Shown in pieces: positions 49,170 through 58,417 of a stretch of DNA of 64,000 bases; the first letter of the stretch is position 1; the number at the start of each line of letters is the position of its first letter. The notes under the pieces were generated by a model. The model made no database searches, had not been told where the DNA came from, and saw nothing but the letters and a program-made list of their open reading frames with translations. Position numbers and translations under genes: made by a program. The stretch comes from Candidatus Hydrogenedentota bacterium (GTDB taxonomy: Bacteria > Hydrogenedentota > Hydrogenedentia > Hydrogenedentales > JAEUWI01): NCBI GenBank assembly GCA_019637335.1, contig JAHBVV010000001.1, forward strand, positions 124,001-188,000. The letters are read 5' to 3'.

Positions 49170-50453
49170 ATGAACCACGACAAGTCCAAAGCCCTCTTCG
49201 CCGCCGCCAACAAGACCCTCGTCGGCGGGGTAAACAGCCCCGTCCGCGCCTTCAAGGGCGTCGGGGGCGATCCCTTCTTCGTCGCATCGGGGAAAGGCGC
49301 CACCATTACCGACGCGGACGGCAACGAGTACATCGACTACGTGCTCTCCTGGGGTCCGCTCGTCCTGGGCCATGCGCACGAGGCCATCGAGACCGCCGTG
49401 CGCGATGCGCTCTCGCGCGGCGCGAGTTTCGGCATCCCCACCGAGGCCGAAATCCTGCTCGCGGAGCGGCTGGCGAAGCTCGTCCCCTGCATCGAGAAGG
49501 CGCGCCTCGTGAACAGCGGCACGGAGGCCACCATGAGCGCCATCCGCCTCGCGCGCGGCTACACAAAGCGCGATCTGGTCGTGAAGATTGAGGGCTGTTA
49601 CCACGGCCATGTGGACAGCCTCCTCGTCAAGGCGGGCAGCGGCCTGACCACCCTCGGCGTCCCCACGAGCCCCGGCGTTCCCAAGGCCTACGCCGCCACG
49701 ACGCTGACCGTGCCCTTTAACGACCTCGACGCTATCCGCGACGTCTTCGAGGAGCACGGCCCGAATATCGCCTGCGTCATCGTGGAGCCGGTTGCCGGCA
49801 ACATGGGCGTCATCCCGCCGGTGCCGGGCTACCTCAAGGGCCTCCGCGCCTTCACGAGCGACTACGGCGCGCTGCTCATCTTCGACGAGGTGATGACCGG
49901 GTTCCGCGTGGCCCTGGGCGGCGCGCAGGAACGCTATGGCGTCACGCCGGACCTCTGCACGCTCGGCAAGGTCATCGGCGGCGGCCTGCCCGTGGGCGCC
50001 TACGGCGGGCCCGCCGAGATTATGGATCACCTGTCGCCCGTCGGCCCCGTCTACCAGGCCGGCACGCTTTCCGGCAATCCCCTGGCCACCGCCGCCGGCA
50101 TCGCCGCGCTCGACGCCATCGCTCAGCCCGGCGTCATGGAGAGCCTGGAGGCGAAGCTCAAGCAGCTCGGCGACGGCCTGGGCGCCATCGCGCGGGAGAC
50201 CGGCGTCCCCGTTTACCAGACCCAGGTGGGATCGATGGCCTGCATGTTCTTCCACCCCGGCCCGATCCGCAACTACGCCGAAGCCACGAAGTCGGATACC
50301 GCGCGCTACGCGAAGTTTTTCTGGGGCATGCTCGAGCGCGGCGTCTATTTCGCGCCCTCGCAGTACGAGGCGGCCTTCATGAGCACGGCCCACGGGGACA
50401 GCGACATCGACAAGACGCTCGAAGCCGCGCGCGAGGTCTTCAAGACGCTGTAG
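49170..50453 (+). CDS. hemL: Glutamate-1-semialdehyde 2,1-aminomutase
   Basis: A 427-residue PLP enzyme that makes 5-aminolevulinate in the C5 haem pathway. Motifs: GGVNSPVRAFKGVGGDPFF, VNSGTEATMSAIRLARG, CYHGHVDSLLVKAGSG, FDEVMTGFRVALGGAQ and the PLP lysine in TLGKVIGGGLPVGAYGG. Full length. Its presence implies tetrapyrrole synthesis from glutamyl-tRNA. It converges with the hydantoinase gene (7-base gap). Confidence 0.97.
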   Translation: MNHDKSKALFAAANKTLVGGVNSPVRAFKGVGGDPFFVASGKGATITDADGNEYIDYVLSWGPLVLGHAHEAIETAVRDALSRGASFGIPTEAEILLAERLAKLVPCIEKARLVNSGTEATMSAIRLARGYTKRDLVVKIEGCYHGHVDSLLVKAGSGLTTLGVPTSPGVPKAYAATTLTVPFNDLDAIRDVFEEHGPNIACVIVEPVAGNMGVIPPVPGYLKGLRAFTSDYGALLIFDEVMTGFRVALGGAQERYGVTPDLCTLGKVIGGGLPVGAYGGPAEIMDHLSPVGPVYQAGTLSGNPLATAAGIAALDAIAQPGVMESLEAKLKQLGDGLGAIARETGVPVYQTQVGSMACMFFHPGPIRNYAEATKSDTARYAKFFWGMLERGVYFAPSQYEAAFMSTAHGDSDIDKTLEAAREVFKTL

Positions 50454-50460
50454 GCCGGGG

Positions 50461-53400
50461 CTACAGGGCGCCCGCGCCGCCACCGCCCGGCGTTTCGATG
50501 ATCAGCACGTCGCCCGGAGCCACCGCCACCTGCGCGTGGCCCGGCAGGTGCTCCGGGAATTCGCCGCGCAGCAGCCAGTTCTGGCCGGGCAGGCCGGGCT
50601 GGCCGCCGTCGAGGCCGAAGGCCGCCGTGGTCCGCCGTTCCATCAGGCACGATACCGTCACCGCGCGCCGGAACTCGATTGCGCGGACGAGCCCGTCGCC
50701 CCCGCGCCAGCGCCCCGCGCCACCCGATCCGCGCCGGATCGAGAACTGTAGCAGGATGACCGGATAGCGCCGCTCCAGCACTTCGGGGTCCGTGATGCGC
50801 GTGTTGGTCATGTGGCTGTGCACCCCCGAAGCCCCCGGAAAGCCGCGGCCCGCGCCCGTCCCGCCGCCGATCGTTTCGTAGTAGCCGAAGGTGTCGTCGC
50901 CGAAGGTCAGGTTGTTCATGGTGCCCTGGCTCCCGGCCAGGACGCCCAGCGCGCCGTAGATCGCGTCGCAGATCCGCTGCGAGGTTTCCACATTGCCGCC
51001 CACCACCGCCGCCGGAGGCCGGGGAGACAGCAGCGATCCTTCCGGAATAATGACCTCGATCGGGTCCAGGCAGCCGCTGTTGAGCGGGATGGGCTTGCCC
51101 ACGAGCGTCCGGAAGACGTAGAGCACCGCCGAGAGCGCCACGGCCCGCGGCGCGTTCAGATTCCCCTCCAGCTGCGGCGCGGTTCCCGTGAAATCCACCA
51201 TGGCCCGCGATCCGTCGATGGTGATTTCGCAGCGGATCGGCGCGCCGCTGTCCAGGATCTCCGTAAACGAGTACGCGCCATCGGGAAGCGCCGCGATGCA
51301 GTCCGCCATGGTGTCCGCGGCGTTCCTGCGCACGTGCCCCATGTAGGCCTGCACGGCGCGGACGGTATACTGGTCACACAGGCCGCGCAGCAGATCCGCG
51401 CCGAGTACGTTTGCGGCGATCTGCGCGCGAAAATCGCTCAGGCGCTCCTCGATATCGCGCGCGGGCCAGGGACCGGCCGCCAGCGCGTCGCGCAGCTCCT
51501 TCTCCCGGAATTCTCCGCCGGAAACCAGCGCGAAATTGTGGAAGCGGATGCCCTCCTCGTCGATGCGCTTCGAAAACGGGGGCATGGATCCCGGCGCGAT
51601 ACCGCCCACGTCCGCGTGGTGGCCGCGATTGGCCACGAAGAAGATGCGCTCGCCCGCTTCCGAGAACACGGGCGTCACCACCGTCATGTCCGGCAGGTGC
51701 GAACCGCCGTGATACGGATCGTTGGTCAGGTAGACGTCGCCCGGGCGCATCGCGTCGCCCGCATCGCGCAGGATCGCCTTCACGCTCTCGCCCATGGCCC
51801 CCAGGTGCACCGGAATGTGCGGCGCGTTCGCCACAAGCGCGCCGTCCGGCCCGAACACCGCGCAGGAGAAGTCCAGGCGCTCCTTGATATTCGCGGAGTG
51901 GCTCGCGCGCTCCAGGCACTCGCCCATCTGCTCCGCGATGGACATGAACCGGTTGTTGAACACCTCCAGTAGCACGGGGTCGGCCTCGGCGGCGATGTGC
52001 TCGGTTTCGGCGACGGCCTCGGCGGTGAGAATCAGGTTGCCCAGCGCGTCCACCGCTGCGGACCAGCCGGGATCCACGATGACCGTCGAGGCCTCCTCGA
52101 CGATGAAGGCGGGGCCCGCGAGAAGTTGGCCGGGCAGGAGCGCGTCCCGACGATAAACCGGCGTCTCCACGGGCGCCAGGGTGCGTGCGCCATCGGGCTG
52201 TACGGTATCGAAATACACCGTCACGCGATCCTCGGGTACGGGGGGCGCGCCCGCCGAAGAGGCCGCGCCGGGCAAGGCCGCCGAGAGGGGCGCCCGGTTC
52301 TCGAAGCGGCCCGTCGCGCGCAGGCGCAGGTTCACCACCTCGATGGGATGCCCCGGCTTGGCGAAGCCGTAGCGCTGCTGGTGAAGCGCCGCAAACGCAT
52401 CGGCCCAGTTTGTGTCCGTCTCCACCGGAATCTCCAGGGCCGCGTCCGCGCCTTCGTAGCGGAGCTCCGCGCTGCGCGCGAACTGGACCGCGTCCGGCGC
52501 GATGCCGTCGCGTTCAAGCACGGCCCGCCCGCGCGACTCCAGCGCCGTGAATCGCGGCAGGATCCGCGCGAGGGCTTGCTCGTCCAGGCGCGCCAGCACC
52601 GGCTCGCTCTCCGAGTGCGCCAGATCGGCCAGGCCCATGCCCAGCGCGCTCAAGACCCCCGCCCGGGGATGCAGCACGATGTGGCGCATGCCCAGCGCGC
52701 CCGCCACGGCGCAGGCATGCTGCGCGCCCGCGCCGCCGAAGCAGCACAGGGCATACTCCCGCGCGTTGTAGCCGCGCGCCACGCTGATGGCCTTGATCGG
52801 CTTGACCATGTTCTCGTTAGCAATCCGTATGAAGCCCGCCGCCGCCTCCTCCAGCGACACCGTGCGCCCCGCCGCCGCCGCCATGGCCTCGGCCAGCGCG
52901 CCGATGCGCGCCCGCGCCGCCGCCGCGTCCAGCGGCTGATCCGCGTTCGGCCCGAAGCACGCCGGAAAATAGCGCGGCTGGATGCGCCCGAGAACCAGGT
53001 TGGCGTCCGTCACCGCCGCCGGGCCGCCCGCGCCGTAGCAGGCCGGTCCCGGCTGTGCGCCCGCGCTCTCCGGCCCGACGGTGCAGCGGTGCCCATCAAA
53101 CGCCAGAATCGATCCGCCGCCCGCCGCCACCGTTTCGATCGCGATCATCGGCGCCTTGATACGCGCGCCCGCGACCGTTTTTTCGTAGACAAACTCGAAG
53201 GTGTTGTCGGCGCGGCTCACGTCGGTGGAAGTGCCGCCCATGTCGAAGCCAATCGCCTTCGGGAAGCCAGCCTCCCGGCAGATCGCCGCATAGGCCACCG
53301 CGCCGCCCGCCGGCCCCGAGAGGATCGCGTTCTTGCCGGAAAAGCGCCGCGCATCCGCCAGGCCGCCGTTGGACTGCATGAAGCGGAGCGGTGCGTCAGC

Positions 53401-54111
53401 CCCCAGCGCCTCCCGCGCCCGCGCGATGTAATCCCGGATGATCGGCGTGAGGTAGGCGTCCGCGAGCGCCGTGTCGCCGCGGCCCACCGCCTTGATTTCG
53501 TTCGCTGCCTCGTGGCTCAGGCTGATCTGCGAAAAGCCAAGCTCCCGCGCAATCTCACCAATGCGAAACTCGTGGATCGGGTTGGCGTAGCTGTTCAGGA
53601 GCAGCACCGCGACGCTGTCGATGCCCGCCGCCCGCGCCGACACCAGCGCATCCCGCACCCCGGCCTTGTCGAGGGCGGTGTGGATCGCGCCGTCCGCCAG
53701 GATCCGCTCCGTGACCTCGATCGTGCGCGCCGCCAGGGTGTCCGGTTGCTGGATATGCAGCGCGAAGAGGTCCGGCCGGTCCTGGTAACCAATCGCCAGC
53801 AAATCCGCGAAGCCCTTCGTCACCAGAAAGGCGACCGGCGCCCCCTTGCGCTCCAGCAGCGCGTTGGTGGCCAGCGTCGTGCCCATCTTCACCGCGTTGA
53901 TCCGGTCCGGCGGGATTGGTGCGCCCGCGGGCAGCCCCAGCAACGACCGGATCGCGTGCAGCGGCGCGTCGGCGTAATGCGCCGGATTCACGCTCAACAA
54001 TTTGCGCGCATGGATCTGGCCCTGCGGGTCGCGGGCCACGACATCGGTAAACGTGCCGCCGCGATCAATCCAGAAATCCCAGCCGCGGGCGGGAGAAGAG
54101 GCGGGGTGCAT
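50461..54111 (-). CDS. Fused hydantoinase/5-oxoprolinase (HyuA-HyuB)
   Basis: A 1216-residue cytosolic ATP-dependent amidohydrolase. The HyuA half (about 1-690) has the ASKHA-type phosphate motif [18 protein letters not shown] and [14 protein letters not shown]. The HyuB half (about 715-1216) begins [20 protein letters not shown] and has [18 protein letters not shown]. The single-chain order equals that of eukaryotic 5-oxoprolinase, whereas many bacteria encode two chains. Possible substrates are 5-oxoproline or hydantoins; context does not decide. Confidence 0.92.
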   Translation of the reverse strand: MHPASSPARGWDFWIDRGGTFTDVVARDPQGQIHARKLLSVNPAHYADAPLHAIRSLLGLPAGAPIPPDRINAVKMGTTLATNALLERKGAPVAFLVTKGFADLLAIGYQDRPDLFALHIQQPDTLAARTIEVTERILADGAIHTALDKAGVRDALVSARAAGIDSVAVLLLNSYANPIHEFRIGEIARELGFSQISLSHEAANEIKAVGRGDTALADAYLTPIIRDYIARAREALGADAPLRFMQSNGGLADARRFSGKNAILSGPAGGAVAYAAICREAGFPKAIGFDMGGTSTDVSRADNTFEFVYEKTVAGARIKAPMIAIETVAAGGGSILAFDGHRCTVGPESAGAQPGPACYGAGGPAAVTDANLVLGRIQPRYFPACFGPNADQPLDAAAARARIGALAEAMAAAAGRTVSLEEAAAGFIRIANENMVKPIKAISVARGYNAREYALCCFGGAGAQHACAVAGALGMRHIVLHPRAGVLSALGMGLADLAHSESEPVLARLDEQALARILPRFTALESRGRAVLERDGIAPDAVQFARSAELRYEGADAALEIPVETDTNWADAFAALHQQRYGFAKPGHPIEVVNLRLRATGRFENRAPLSAALPGAASSAGAPPVPEDRVTVYFDTVQPDGARTLAPVETPVYRRDALLPGQLLAGPAFIVEEASTVIVDPGWSAAVDALGNLILTAEAVAETEHIAAEADPVLLEVFNNRFMSIAEQMGECLERASHSANIKERLDFSCAVFGPDGALVANAPHIPVHLGAMGESVKAILRDAGDAMRPGDVYLTNDPYHGGSHLPDMTVVTPVFSEAGERIFFVANRGHHADVGGIAPGSMPPFSKRIDEEGIRFHNFALVSGGEFREKELRDALAAGPWPARDIEERLSDFRAQIAANVLGADLLRGLCDQYTVRAVQAYMGHVRRNAADTMADCIAALPDGAYSFTEILDSGAPIRCEITIDGSRAMVDFTGTAPQLEGNLNAPRAVALSAVLYVFRTLVGKPIPLNSGCLDPIEVIIPEGSLLSPRPPAAVVGGNVETSQRICDAIYGALGVLAGSQGTMNNLTFGDDTFGYYETIGGGTGAGRGFPGASGVHSHMTNTRITDPEVLERRYPVILLQFSIRRGSGGAGRWRGGDGLVRAIEFRRAVTVSCLMERRTTAAFGLDGGQPGLPGQNWLLRGEFPEHLPGHAQVAVAPGDVLIIETPGGGGAGAL

Positions 54112-54202
54112 GAAAAAACTCCGGGAAGTTGCGGTACTTCGTGCGAAACCGGGCGGAAGTATAGCAGGTTCGCCGACCGCGCCGGCGCTCCATCCGAAAT
54201 AT

Positions 54203-54224
54203 GCAATACTTTAGCGGAATGAAG
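54203..54224 (+). repeat. Solo end of the R4 element
   Basis: ACTTTAGCGGAATGAAG (17 bases) is identical to the left end of R4 copy 1 at 26523. No matching right end is found nearby, so this is a relic or an insertion hot-spot. Confidence 0.5.
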
Positions 54225-54313
54225 GTAGCTTGATTTCTCGACAACACAAACCTGCGCCACATTCCCTTAATGGTACACGTAAAAAACCAGGGTGAAGCGC
54301 GCAAGGAACGTGG

Positions 54314-54456
54314 CACAGCCGTCCCGGCTGTGTACCGGTTGCGAAGCGACCGGCCTTTCATCCTCTACGAGTGACGCTACGCCCCATGAAAGGCTGCACC
54401 CCCAAAGGGACACGCCCCCTTATCCGCGACAAAAGTAGGATAGCCGTCCCGGCTGT
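54314..54456. repeat. R8 palindromes and R7 copy 2
   Basis: CACAGCCGTCCCGGCTGTG at 54314-54332 and ATAGCCGTCCCGGCTGT at 54440-54456 are near-identical hairpins. A second hairpin CCGGTTGCGAAGCGACCGG is at 54335-54353, followed by the R7 repeat at 54353-54396 in inverse orientation to 25306-25347. Confidence 0.6.
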
Positions 54457-54504
54457 CCACCCCGGCAATGCCCGCGCAAGCGGCGCCCGCGATCCGCCGC
54501 CGGC

Positions 54505-55608
54505 CTATTTCTTCACGGGCTTCTTGGCGGGCTTTTTTCCGGCGGCGGGCGAGGTGCTGGAGGAGCCGCCGTCCAGGTTGTTCGGATCCTTCATCTGCGC
54601 CCGGGCGTCCTCCTCGGAGATGAGCCCCGCCTTGTACAGGTTCTTCAGCGAGCGGTCCATCGTGATCATGCCCTCGCGGGTGCTCGTCTCCACGACGCTG
54701 TAGACCTGGTGGGTCTTGCCTTCGCGGATGAGGTTGGCGATCGCCGTGTTGTTCATGAGCATCTCGCAGGCGAGCACGCGCCCGGTGTTGTCCGCGTTGG
54801 GCAGGAGCCGCTGGGAGATGATCGCGTGGAGCGTGAGGGAGAGCTGGAACCGGATCTGCTGCTGCTCGTGGCCGGGAAACACGTCGATGATGCGGTCCAC
54901 GGTCTGGATCGCGTCGTTCGTGTGGAGCGTGGCAAAGACGAGGTGGCCGGTCTCCGCCGCCGTAAGCGCCGCCTTGATGGTCTCCAGATCGCGCATTTCG
55001 CCGATCAGGATCACATCGGGATCCTGCCGGAGGACGTACTTCAGCGCCGTCGGGAAGCTGTTGGTGTCGCCGCCGACTTCGCGCTGATCCACGATCGACT
55101 TCTTGTGGGTGTGCACGTATTCGATCGGGTCTTCCACGGTGATGATGTGGCAGGCGCGTTCGTGGTTGATGAGGTCGATCATCGCCGCCTGGGTGGTCGT
55201 CTTGCCGTGGCCCGTCGGCCCCGTGACCAGCACGAGGCCCTGCTTCACCTTGGCGATGCTTGCCACGGCCTCGGGCAGGCCGAGATCCGCGAGGCCCGGG
55301 ATGGACTCGGGAATCGGCCGGAAGGCGGCGGTGACCGCGCCTTTCTGTCGGTAGACGTTCACGCGGAAGCGGTGCCGGCGGCCGGAGGCCAGGGAGAAGT
55401 CCAATTCCTTGTTCTGCAGGAACTGCTCGCGCTGCTCGTCCGTCAGGAAATCGAAGATCAGGCGCTCCGTCTGCTCCGGGGTGAGGGCATCGGTCCGGCT
55501 CCGGAAGAGTTGGCCGTGAATCCGCAGGATGGGCGGGGCCCCGGCGCTAATCAGCAGGTCGGAGGCTTTCTCCTGGGCGACGAGGTCAAAAAGATCTTGG
55601 ATATTCAT
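54505..55608 (-). CDS. pilT: Twitching-motility/pilus-retraction ATPase PilT
   Basis: A 367-residue hexameric ATPase. The start at 55608 gives MNIQDLFDLVAQEKASDLLI, the standard PilT start, with GGAG upstream; the longer open frame runs into murB. Walker A is GPTGHGKTTTQ (His replaces the usual Ser), Asp box is ITVEDPIEY, Walker B is ILIGEMRDLETI, and the His box is FATLHTNDA. The C-terminus has a Ser/Lys/Pro-rich tail (KKPAKKPVKK). It drives pilus retraction; no other pilus genes are in the window. Confidence 0.95.
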   Translation of the reverse strand: MNIQDLFDLVAQEKASDLLISAGAPPILRIHGQLFRSRTDALTPEQTERLIFDFLTDEQREQFLQNKELDFSLASGRRHRFRVNVYRQKGAVTAAFRPIPESIPGLADLGLPEAVASIAKVKQGLVLVTGPTGHGKTTTQAAMIDLINHERACHIITVEDPIEYVHTHKKSIVDQREVGGDTNSFPTALKYVLRQDPDVILIGEMRDLETIKAALTAAETGHLVFATLHTNDAIQTVDRIIDVFPGHEQQQIRFQLSLTLHAIISQRLLPNADNTGRVLACEMLMNNTAIANLIREGKTHQVYSVVETSTREGMITMDRSLKNLYKAGLISEEDARAQMKDPNNLDGGSSSTSPAAGKKPAKKPVKK

Positions 55609-55754
55609 GCGGGCAGGACTCCTGCGGGTTGCGGCGGCGTACAGGCGCGCCGTTTCTCCATGGTCCGGCCGGTATGGACGCGCTCTCCCGTCCTCCCCGG
55701 ACCCCGAACCTGGGCGCCATGATAGACCAATGCCGGGCGGGATGCAACGGCGCG

Positions 55755-56627
55755 CTACCAGATAATGCGCACTTCCTCTTCGAGCTCCACCCCATGCTGC
55801 GCCCGCACCCGTTCTTTGGCGAGTGCGATCAGGTCCAGCACGTTCTGGAACGTGGCGTTGTCGTCGTTCATGATGAAGTTCGCGTGCATCGGGCTCACGA
55901 TCGCCCCGCCGCGGCGTGTTCCCTTGAGGCCGCAGCGCTCGATGAGATCGCCCGCGTGCCCGCCCTCGGGGTTCTTGAACACGCTCCCGCAGCAGAAGCC
56001 CTGCGGCTGTTTCTCCCGGCGCCGCTGCTTGTAATGCGCGTAGATCGCGCTCTGGTCCGTCTCGGCGGGCGTGAACTGGAAAACGCCGCCGAGGATTACG
56101 TCGCCCGGATCGCAGAAGGTCTGGCCCCGGTAGCTGTAGAGTTCCGGGCGCATCGGGATGGTCTCCAGGCCGGACGGCTTCATCACGTCCACGGACGCCA
56201 TCCACTGGCAGGTGCTCCCCTTCACCGTGCCGGCGTTCATGTAGATAGCGCCGCCCACGGATCCGGGAATGCCCGTGAAGCCCCCCACTCCGTCGTAATT
56301 GTGGACCAGCATGATGTTGCGGACCATGTCGTCCAGCTCGCGGCCCGCGCCAACATAGTAGCGATCGCCGCCCAGGCCCTCCATGCGCTTCAGTTCGGTC
56401 GTGAAAAGGACGATCCCGTCGAAACCCGCATCATTGATGAGGACATTCGACCCGCCCCCAAGCACCAGCTTCTTGCCCGGCTGCGCGCGCATCCACGCGA
56501 ACGCCTCCGCCGCCTCGTTTTCATCCCGGGGCAACAGCGCCACCGTCGCCGGCCCCCCGATGTGATACAGGGTGTGCCGGGCCAGGGGATAGTTCAAGCG
56601 CGCGAATTCAAAGGGCGGGGTTTCCAT
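55755..56627 (-). CDS. murB: UDP-N-acetylenolpyruvoylglucosamine reductase
   Basis: A 290-residue FAD enzyme of peptidoglycan precursor synthesis. The start at 56627 gives METPPFEFARLNYPLARHTL. Motifs: LVLGGGSNVLINDAGFDGIV (FAD), GIPGSVGGAIYMNAGTVKG, CCGSVFKNPEGGHAGDLIE with the active serine, and ISP-like AIVSPMHANFIMND. The C-terminal glutamate is in ELEEEVRIIW. Separated from pilT by 146 bases with no clear terminator. Confidence 0.93.
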   Translation of the reverse strand: METPPFEFARLNYPLARHTLYHIGGPATVALLPRDENEAAEAFAWMRAQPGKKLVLGGGSNVLINDAGFDGIVLFTTELKRMEGLGGDRYYVGAGRELDDMVRNIMLVHNYDGVGGFTGIPGSVGGAIYMNAGTVKGSTCQWMASVDVMKPSGLETIPMRPELYSYRGQTFCDPGDVILGGVFQFTPAETDQSAIYAHYKQRRREKQPQGFCCGSVFKNPEGGHAGDLIERCGLKGTRRGGAIVSPMHANFIMNDDNATFQNVLDLIALAKERVRAQHGVELEEEVRIIW

Positions 56628-56743
56628 GGCGGATAGAATACCCCATGTGGGAGTCGGGTTCCCAGTTTTCACCACATTTTGTGCCTCGCGGGCGTAAGCG
56701 GCGCCGCCTGACCACGGCGACAGGCGCCTGAGTTCGCCGCAAT

Positions 56744-57280
56744 CCCCACCGCCTCCCGCAGGCGTGCCACGGTCAAGCCCGCAAGGGCTTGCCCGTGCAA
56801 GTCCCCTCAGGGACTGACACGCCACGCCACCTCACCCTCCGTTCCCCCCAAACCCCACCCCGTGCCACGCGATCGCGCCCCCCCAGGGACTGACACGCCC
56901 AACCACCCCACCCGGCATATCTGACCCGGACGTCAACTATCCCTGCTCCAATCGGGCGCACAACGCCCAACCGGCGGGGTCTGTCCCGTCATCCCCATCG
57001 CCACCCCAGGCGTGCCACGGACAAGCCCGCAAGGGCTTGCCCGTGCAAGTCCCCCCAGGGAGCGCCACGCCACGCCACCTCACCCTCCGTTCCCCCAAAC
57101 CCCACCCCGTGCCACGCGATCGCGCCCCAGCGCGTTCGTGTGCCCGGAGCAACACCAGCCCACCACCGCCAGTACCACCCCGCACGAGCGGCAAAACCGC
57201 CCCACGCTCCAAGCCTCCACCAAGCTCAACCGGCGGGTCTGTCGCGTCATCCCCATCGCCTCCCCCGGGCGTGCCACTAA
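56744..57280 (+). repeat. R9 direct repeat, about 2.2 units of ~250 bp
   Basis: AGGCGTGCCACGG starts at 56760 and again at 57008 (248 bases apart), each followed by CAAGCCCGCAAGGGCTTGCC, CGTGCAAGTCCCC, CCACCTCACCCTCCGTTCCC and CACGCGATCGCGCCCC. A third partial unit (CCGGCGGGTCTGTC, CATCCCCATCGCC, GGGCGTGCCAC) ends at 57277. An inverted copy lies at 60130-60400. Confidence 0.68.
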
Positions 57281-57283
57281 AAC

Positions 57284-57300
57284 AGGGACAGCCACCTATT
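57284..57300 (+). repeat. REP-like site R10 (AGGGACAGCCACCTATT)
   Basis: This 17-mer precedes the RAYT gene. A near copy AGGGACAACCACCTATT is at 59526-59542, and the inverse GGCTGTCCCTATTT is at 58036 just after the RAYT stop. Such sites are the expected substrates of REP-associated transposases. Confidence 0.6.
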
Positions 57301-57301
57301 C

Positions 57302-57330
57302 TTGACAAATCCCCGTTTCCGCGCTATACT
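57302..57330 (+). promoter_or_regulatory. Near-consensus sigma70 promoter of the RAYT gene
   Basis: TTGACA at 57302-57307, 17-base spacer, TATACT at 57325-57330. The ATG at 57338 is 7 bases beyond the -10 box, so the expected transcript begins at or near the start codon and lacks a leader. Confidence 0.65.
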
Positions 57331-57337
57331 CTTCCCC

Positions 57338-58033
57338 ATGCCAAGACTCGCACGCATCGTGGTGGCGGGAGAGCCCCACCACATCACCCAGCGCGGTAAT
57401 AACCAGCAGGACGTCTTCTTTGTGGACGACGACCGGCGGGTGTACCTCCAATTTCTGCGGCAATACGCGACGCGGTATCGGCTCCGTATCCACGGCTACT
57501 GTCTGATGACCAACCACGTGCATATCATTGCCGTGCCGGAGGTGGAGGAGGCCCTGGCCAACGCCATCGGGCGCGCGCACTTCCGCTACAGCCAGTACTT
57601 CAACCAGTTGCACCAGCGCAGCGGCCATCTCTGGCAGGGCCGTTTCCACTCCTGCACGCTCGACGAAGCCCACTACGGCAACGCGATGCACTACGTCGAG
57701 CAGAACCCCGTCCGCGCGAAGATGGTGCGGAAGCCGTGGCGCTACCGGTGGTCCAGCGCGGCCGTGCATGTGGGGGAGCGAAAGGACGACGGCCTGCTCG
57801 ACCTCGACCGCTGGCGCGAGGCCCACGGCGACGAAGCCCGCTGGCGCGCGGTGCTGGAGCAGGGGATCGACCCCGATTTCGCCGAGACCTTCCGCCGCAA
57901 CACCCACACCGGCCGCCCCCTGGGCACGGCCGGCTTCCTGAGTATGCTGGAAGCCCAACTCGGCCGCCGCCTCCGCGCCCTGCCCGTCGGCCGCCCGCGG
58001 AAGGTAAAGACGGGTGGCGGGAGGAAAAAATAG
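57338..58033 (+). CDS. REP-associated tyrosine transposase (RAYT, Y1/HUH)
   Basis: A 231-residue single-strand DNA transposase of the IS200/IS605-like Y1 superfamily. It starts MPRLARIVVAGEPHHITQRG; the HUH motif is MTNHVHIIAVP, and the catalytic tyrosine is probably that in AMHYVEQNPVRAKMV. RAYTs act on REP palindromes and usually occur singly as domesticated genes. REP-like sites flank it on both sides in opposite orientation. The C-terminus ends in a basic GRPRKVKTGGGRKK tail. Confidence 0.93.
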   Translation: MPRLARIVVAGEPHHITQRGNNQQDVFFVDDDRRVYLQFLRQYATRYRLRIHGYCLMTNHVHIIAVPEVEEALANAIGRAHFRYSQYFNQLHQRSGHLWQGRFHSCTLDEAHYGNAMHYVEQNPVRAKMVRKPWRYRWSSAAVHVGERKDDGLLDLDRWREAHGDEARWRAVLEQGIDPDFAETFRRNTHTGRPLGTAGFLSMLEAQLGRRLRALPVGRPRKVKTGGGRKK

Positions 58034-58050
58034 AGGGCTGTCCCTATTTG
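58034..58050 (-). repeat. REP-like site R10, inverted copy after the RAYT gene
   Basis: GGCTGTCCCTATTTG directly after the stop is the inverse of the site at 57284, so the transposase gene is bracketed by inverted REP-like sequences. Confidence 0.5.
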
Positions 58051-58243
58051 CCTAGCTACCTGCCTCCTCCTGGTACGCTAGTATCATCAAGCCATCGTAT
58101 GTAACTAGCATTCAAATGTCGTTTAGATATGCGAGTCGCCCTGTAGCCAGCAATGATAGAGTAAGCCCGGGAAGGGCAGCGATTAGAGACAACCACTATA
58201 TCGGGGCTATGTCAAGTGAAGCGTCAATCGGAGGAGAGTACAC

Positions 58244-58400
58244 AATGAAGCAGTTCTTCATTTGGGGGCATGGGTGTAATCAATACACACTTTTGGATAC
58301 GACAACAATCCGCAGAAAGTCGTATGGAACTGGGCAAAAGTTGTCGATACAGAAGCTCGCTGGTTGTGATGGAAACGAGCACATCCTGGAATGTCCCTAA
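58244..58400 (+). CDS. Small ORF of unknown function, doubtful
   Basis: ATG 58244 has GGAGGAG 8 bases upstream and opens 51 codons (MKQFFIWGHGCNQYTLLDTT at the start). No family is recognised and composition is unremarkable. The overlapping third frame reads GYDNNPQKVVWNWAKVVDTE, equally protein-like, so this may be debris and not a gene. Confidence 0.28.
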
Positions 58401-58417
58401 TTCCGAGGAGGAGCACT

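Larger units (their letters stand above)
54112..54504. other. Gap with palindromic repeats, no gene
   Basis: Contains a solo R4 end (54203-54224), two R8 palindromes and R7 copy 2. Nothing coding is supported. The hydantoinase gene reads away from this region on the minus strand. Confidence 0.6.
56628..57337. other. Gap with tandem R9 repeat and RAYT promoter
   Basis: After about 110 bases of murB upstream sequence the gap is almost wholly R9 repeat (56744-57280), ending in the first REP-like site and the transposase promoter. No gene is supported. Confidence 0.7.

Noticed and set aside
56937-57308. Small open frames in the R9 repeat with similar peptides in the inverted copy
   Set aside because: Peptide similarity follows from DNA repeat similarity; there are no ribosome-binding sites and no conservation of frame beyond the repeat.
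58279-58365. Protein-like stretch GYDNNPQKVVWNWAKVVDTE in the third frame upstream of the exported gene
   Set aside because: It is closed by a stop on both sides within 30 codons and has no start; too short to call.
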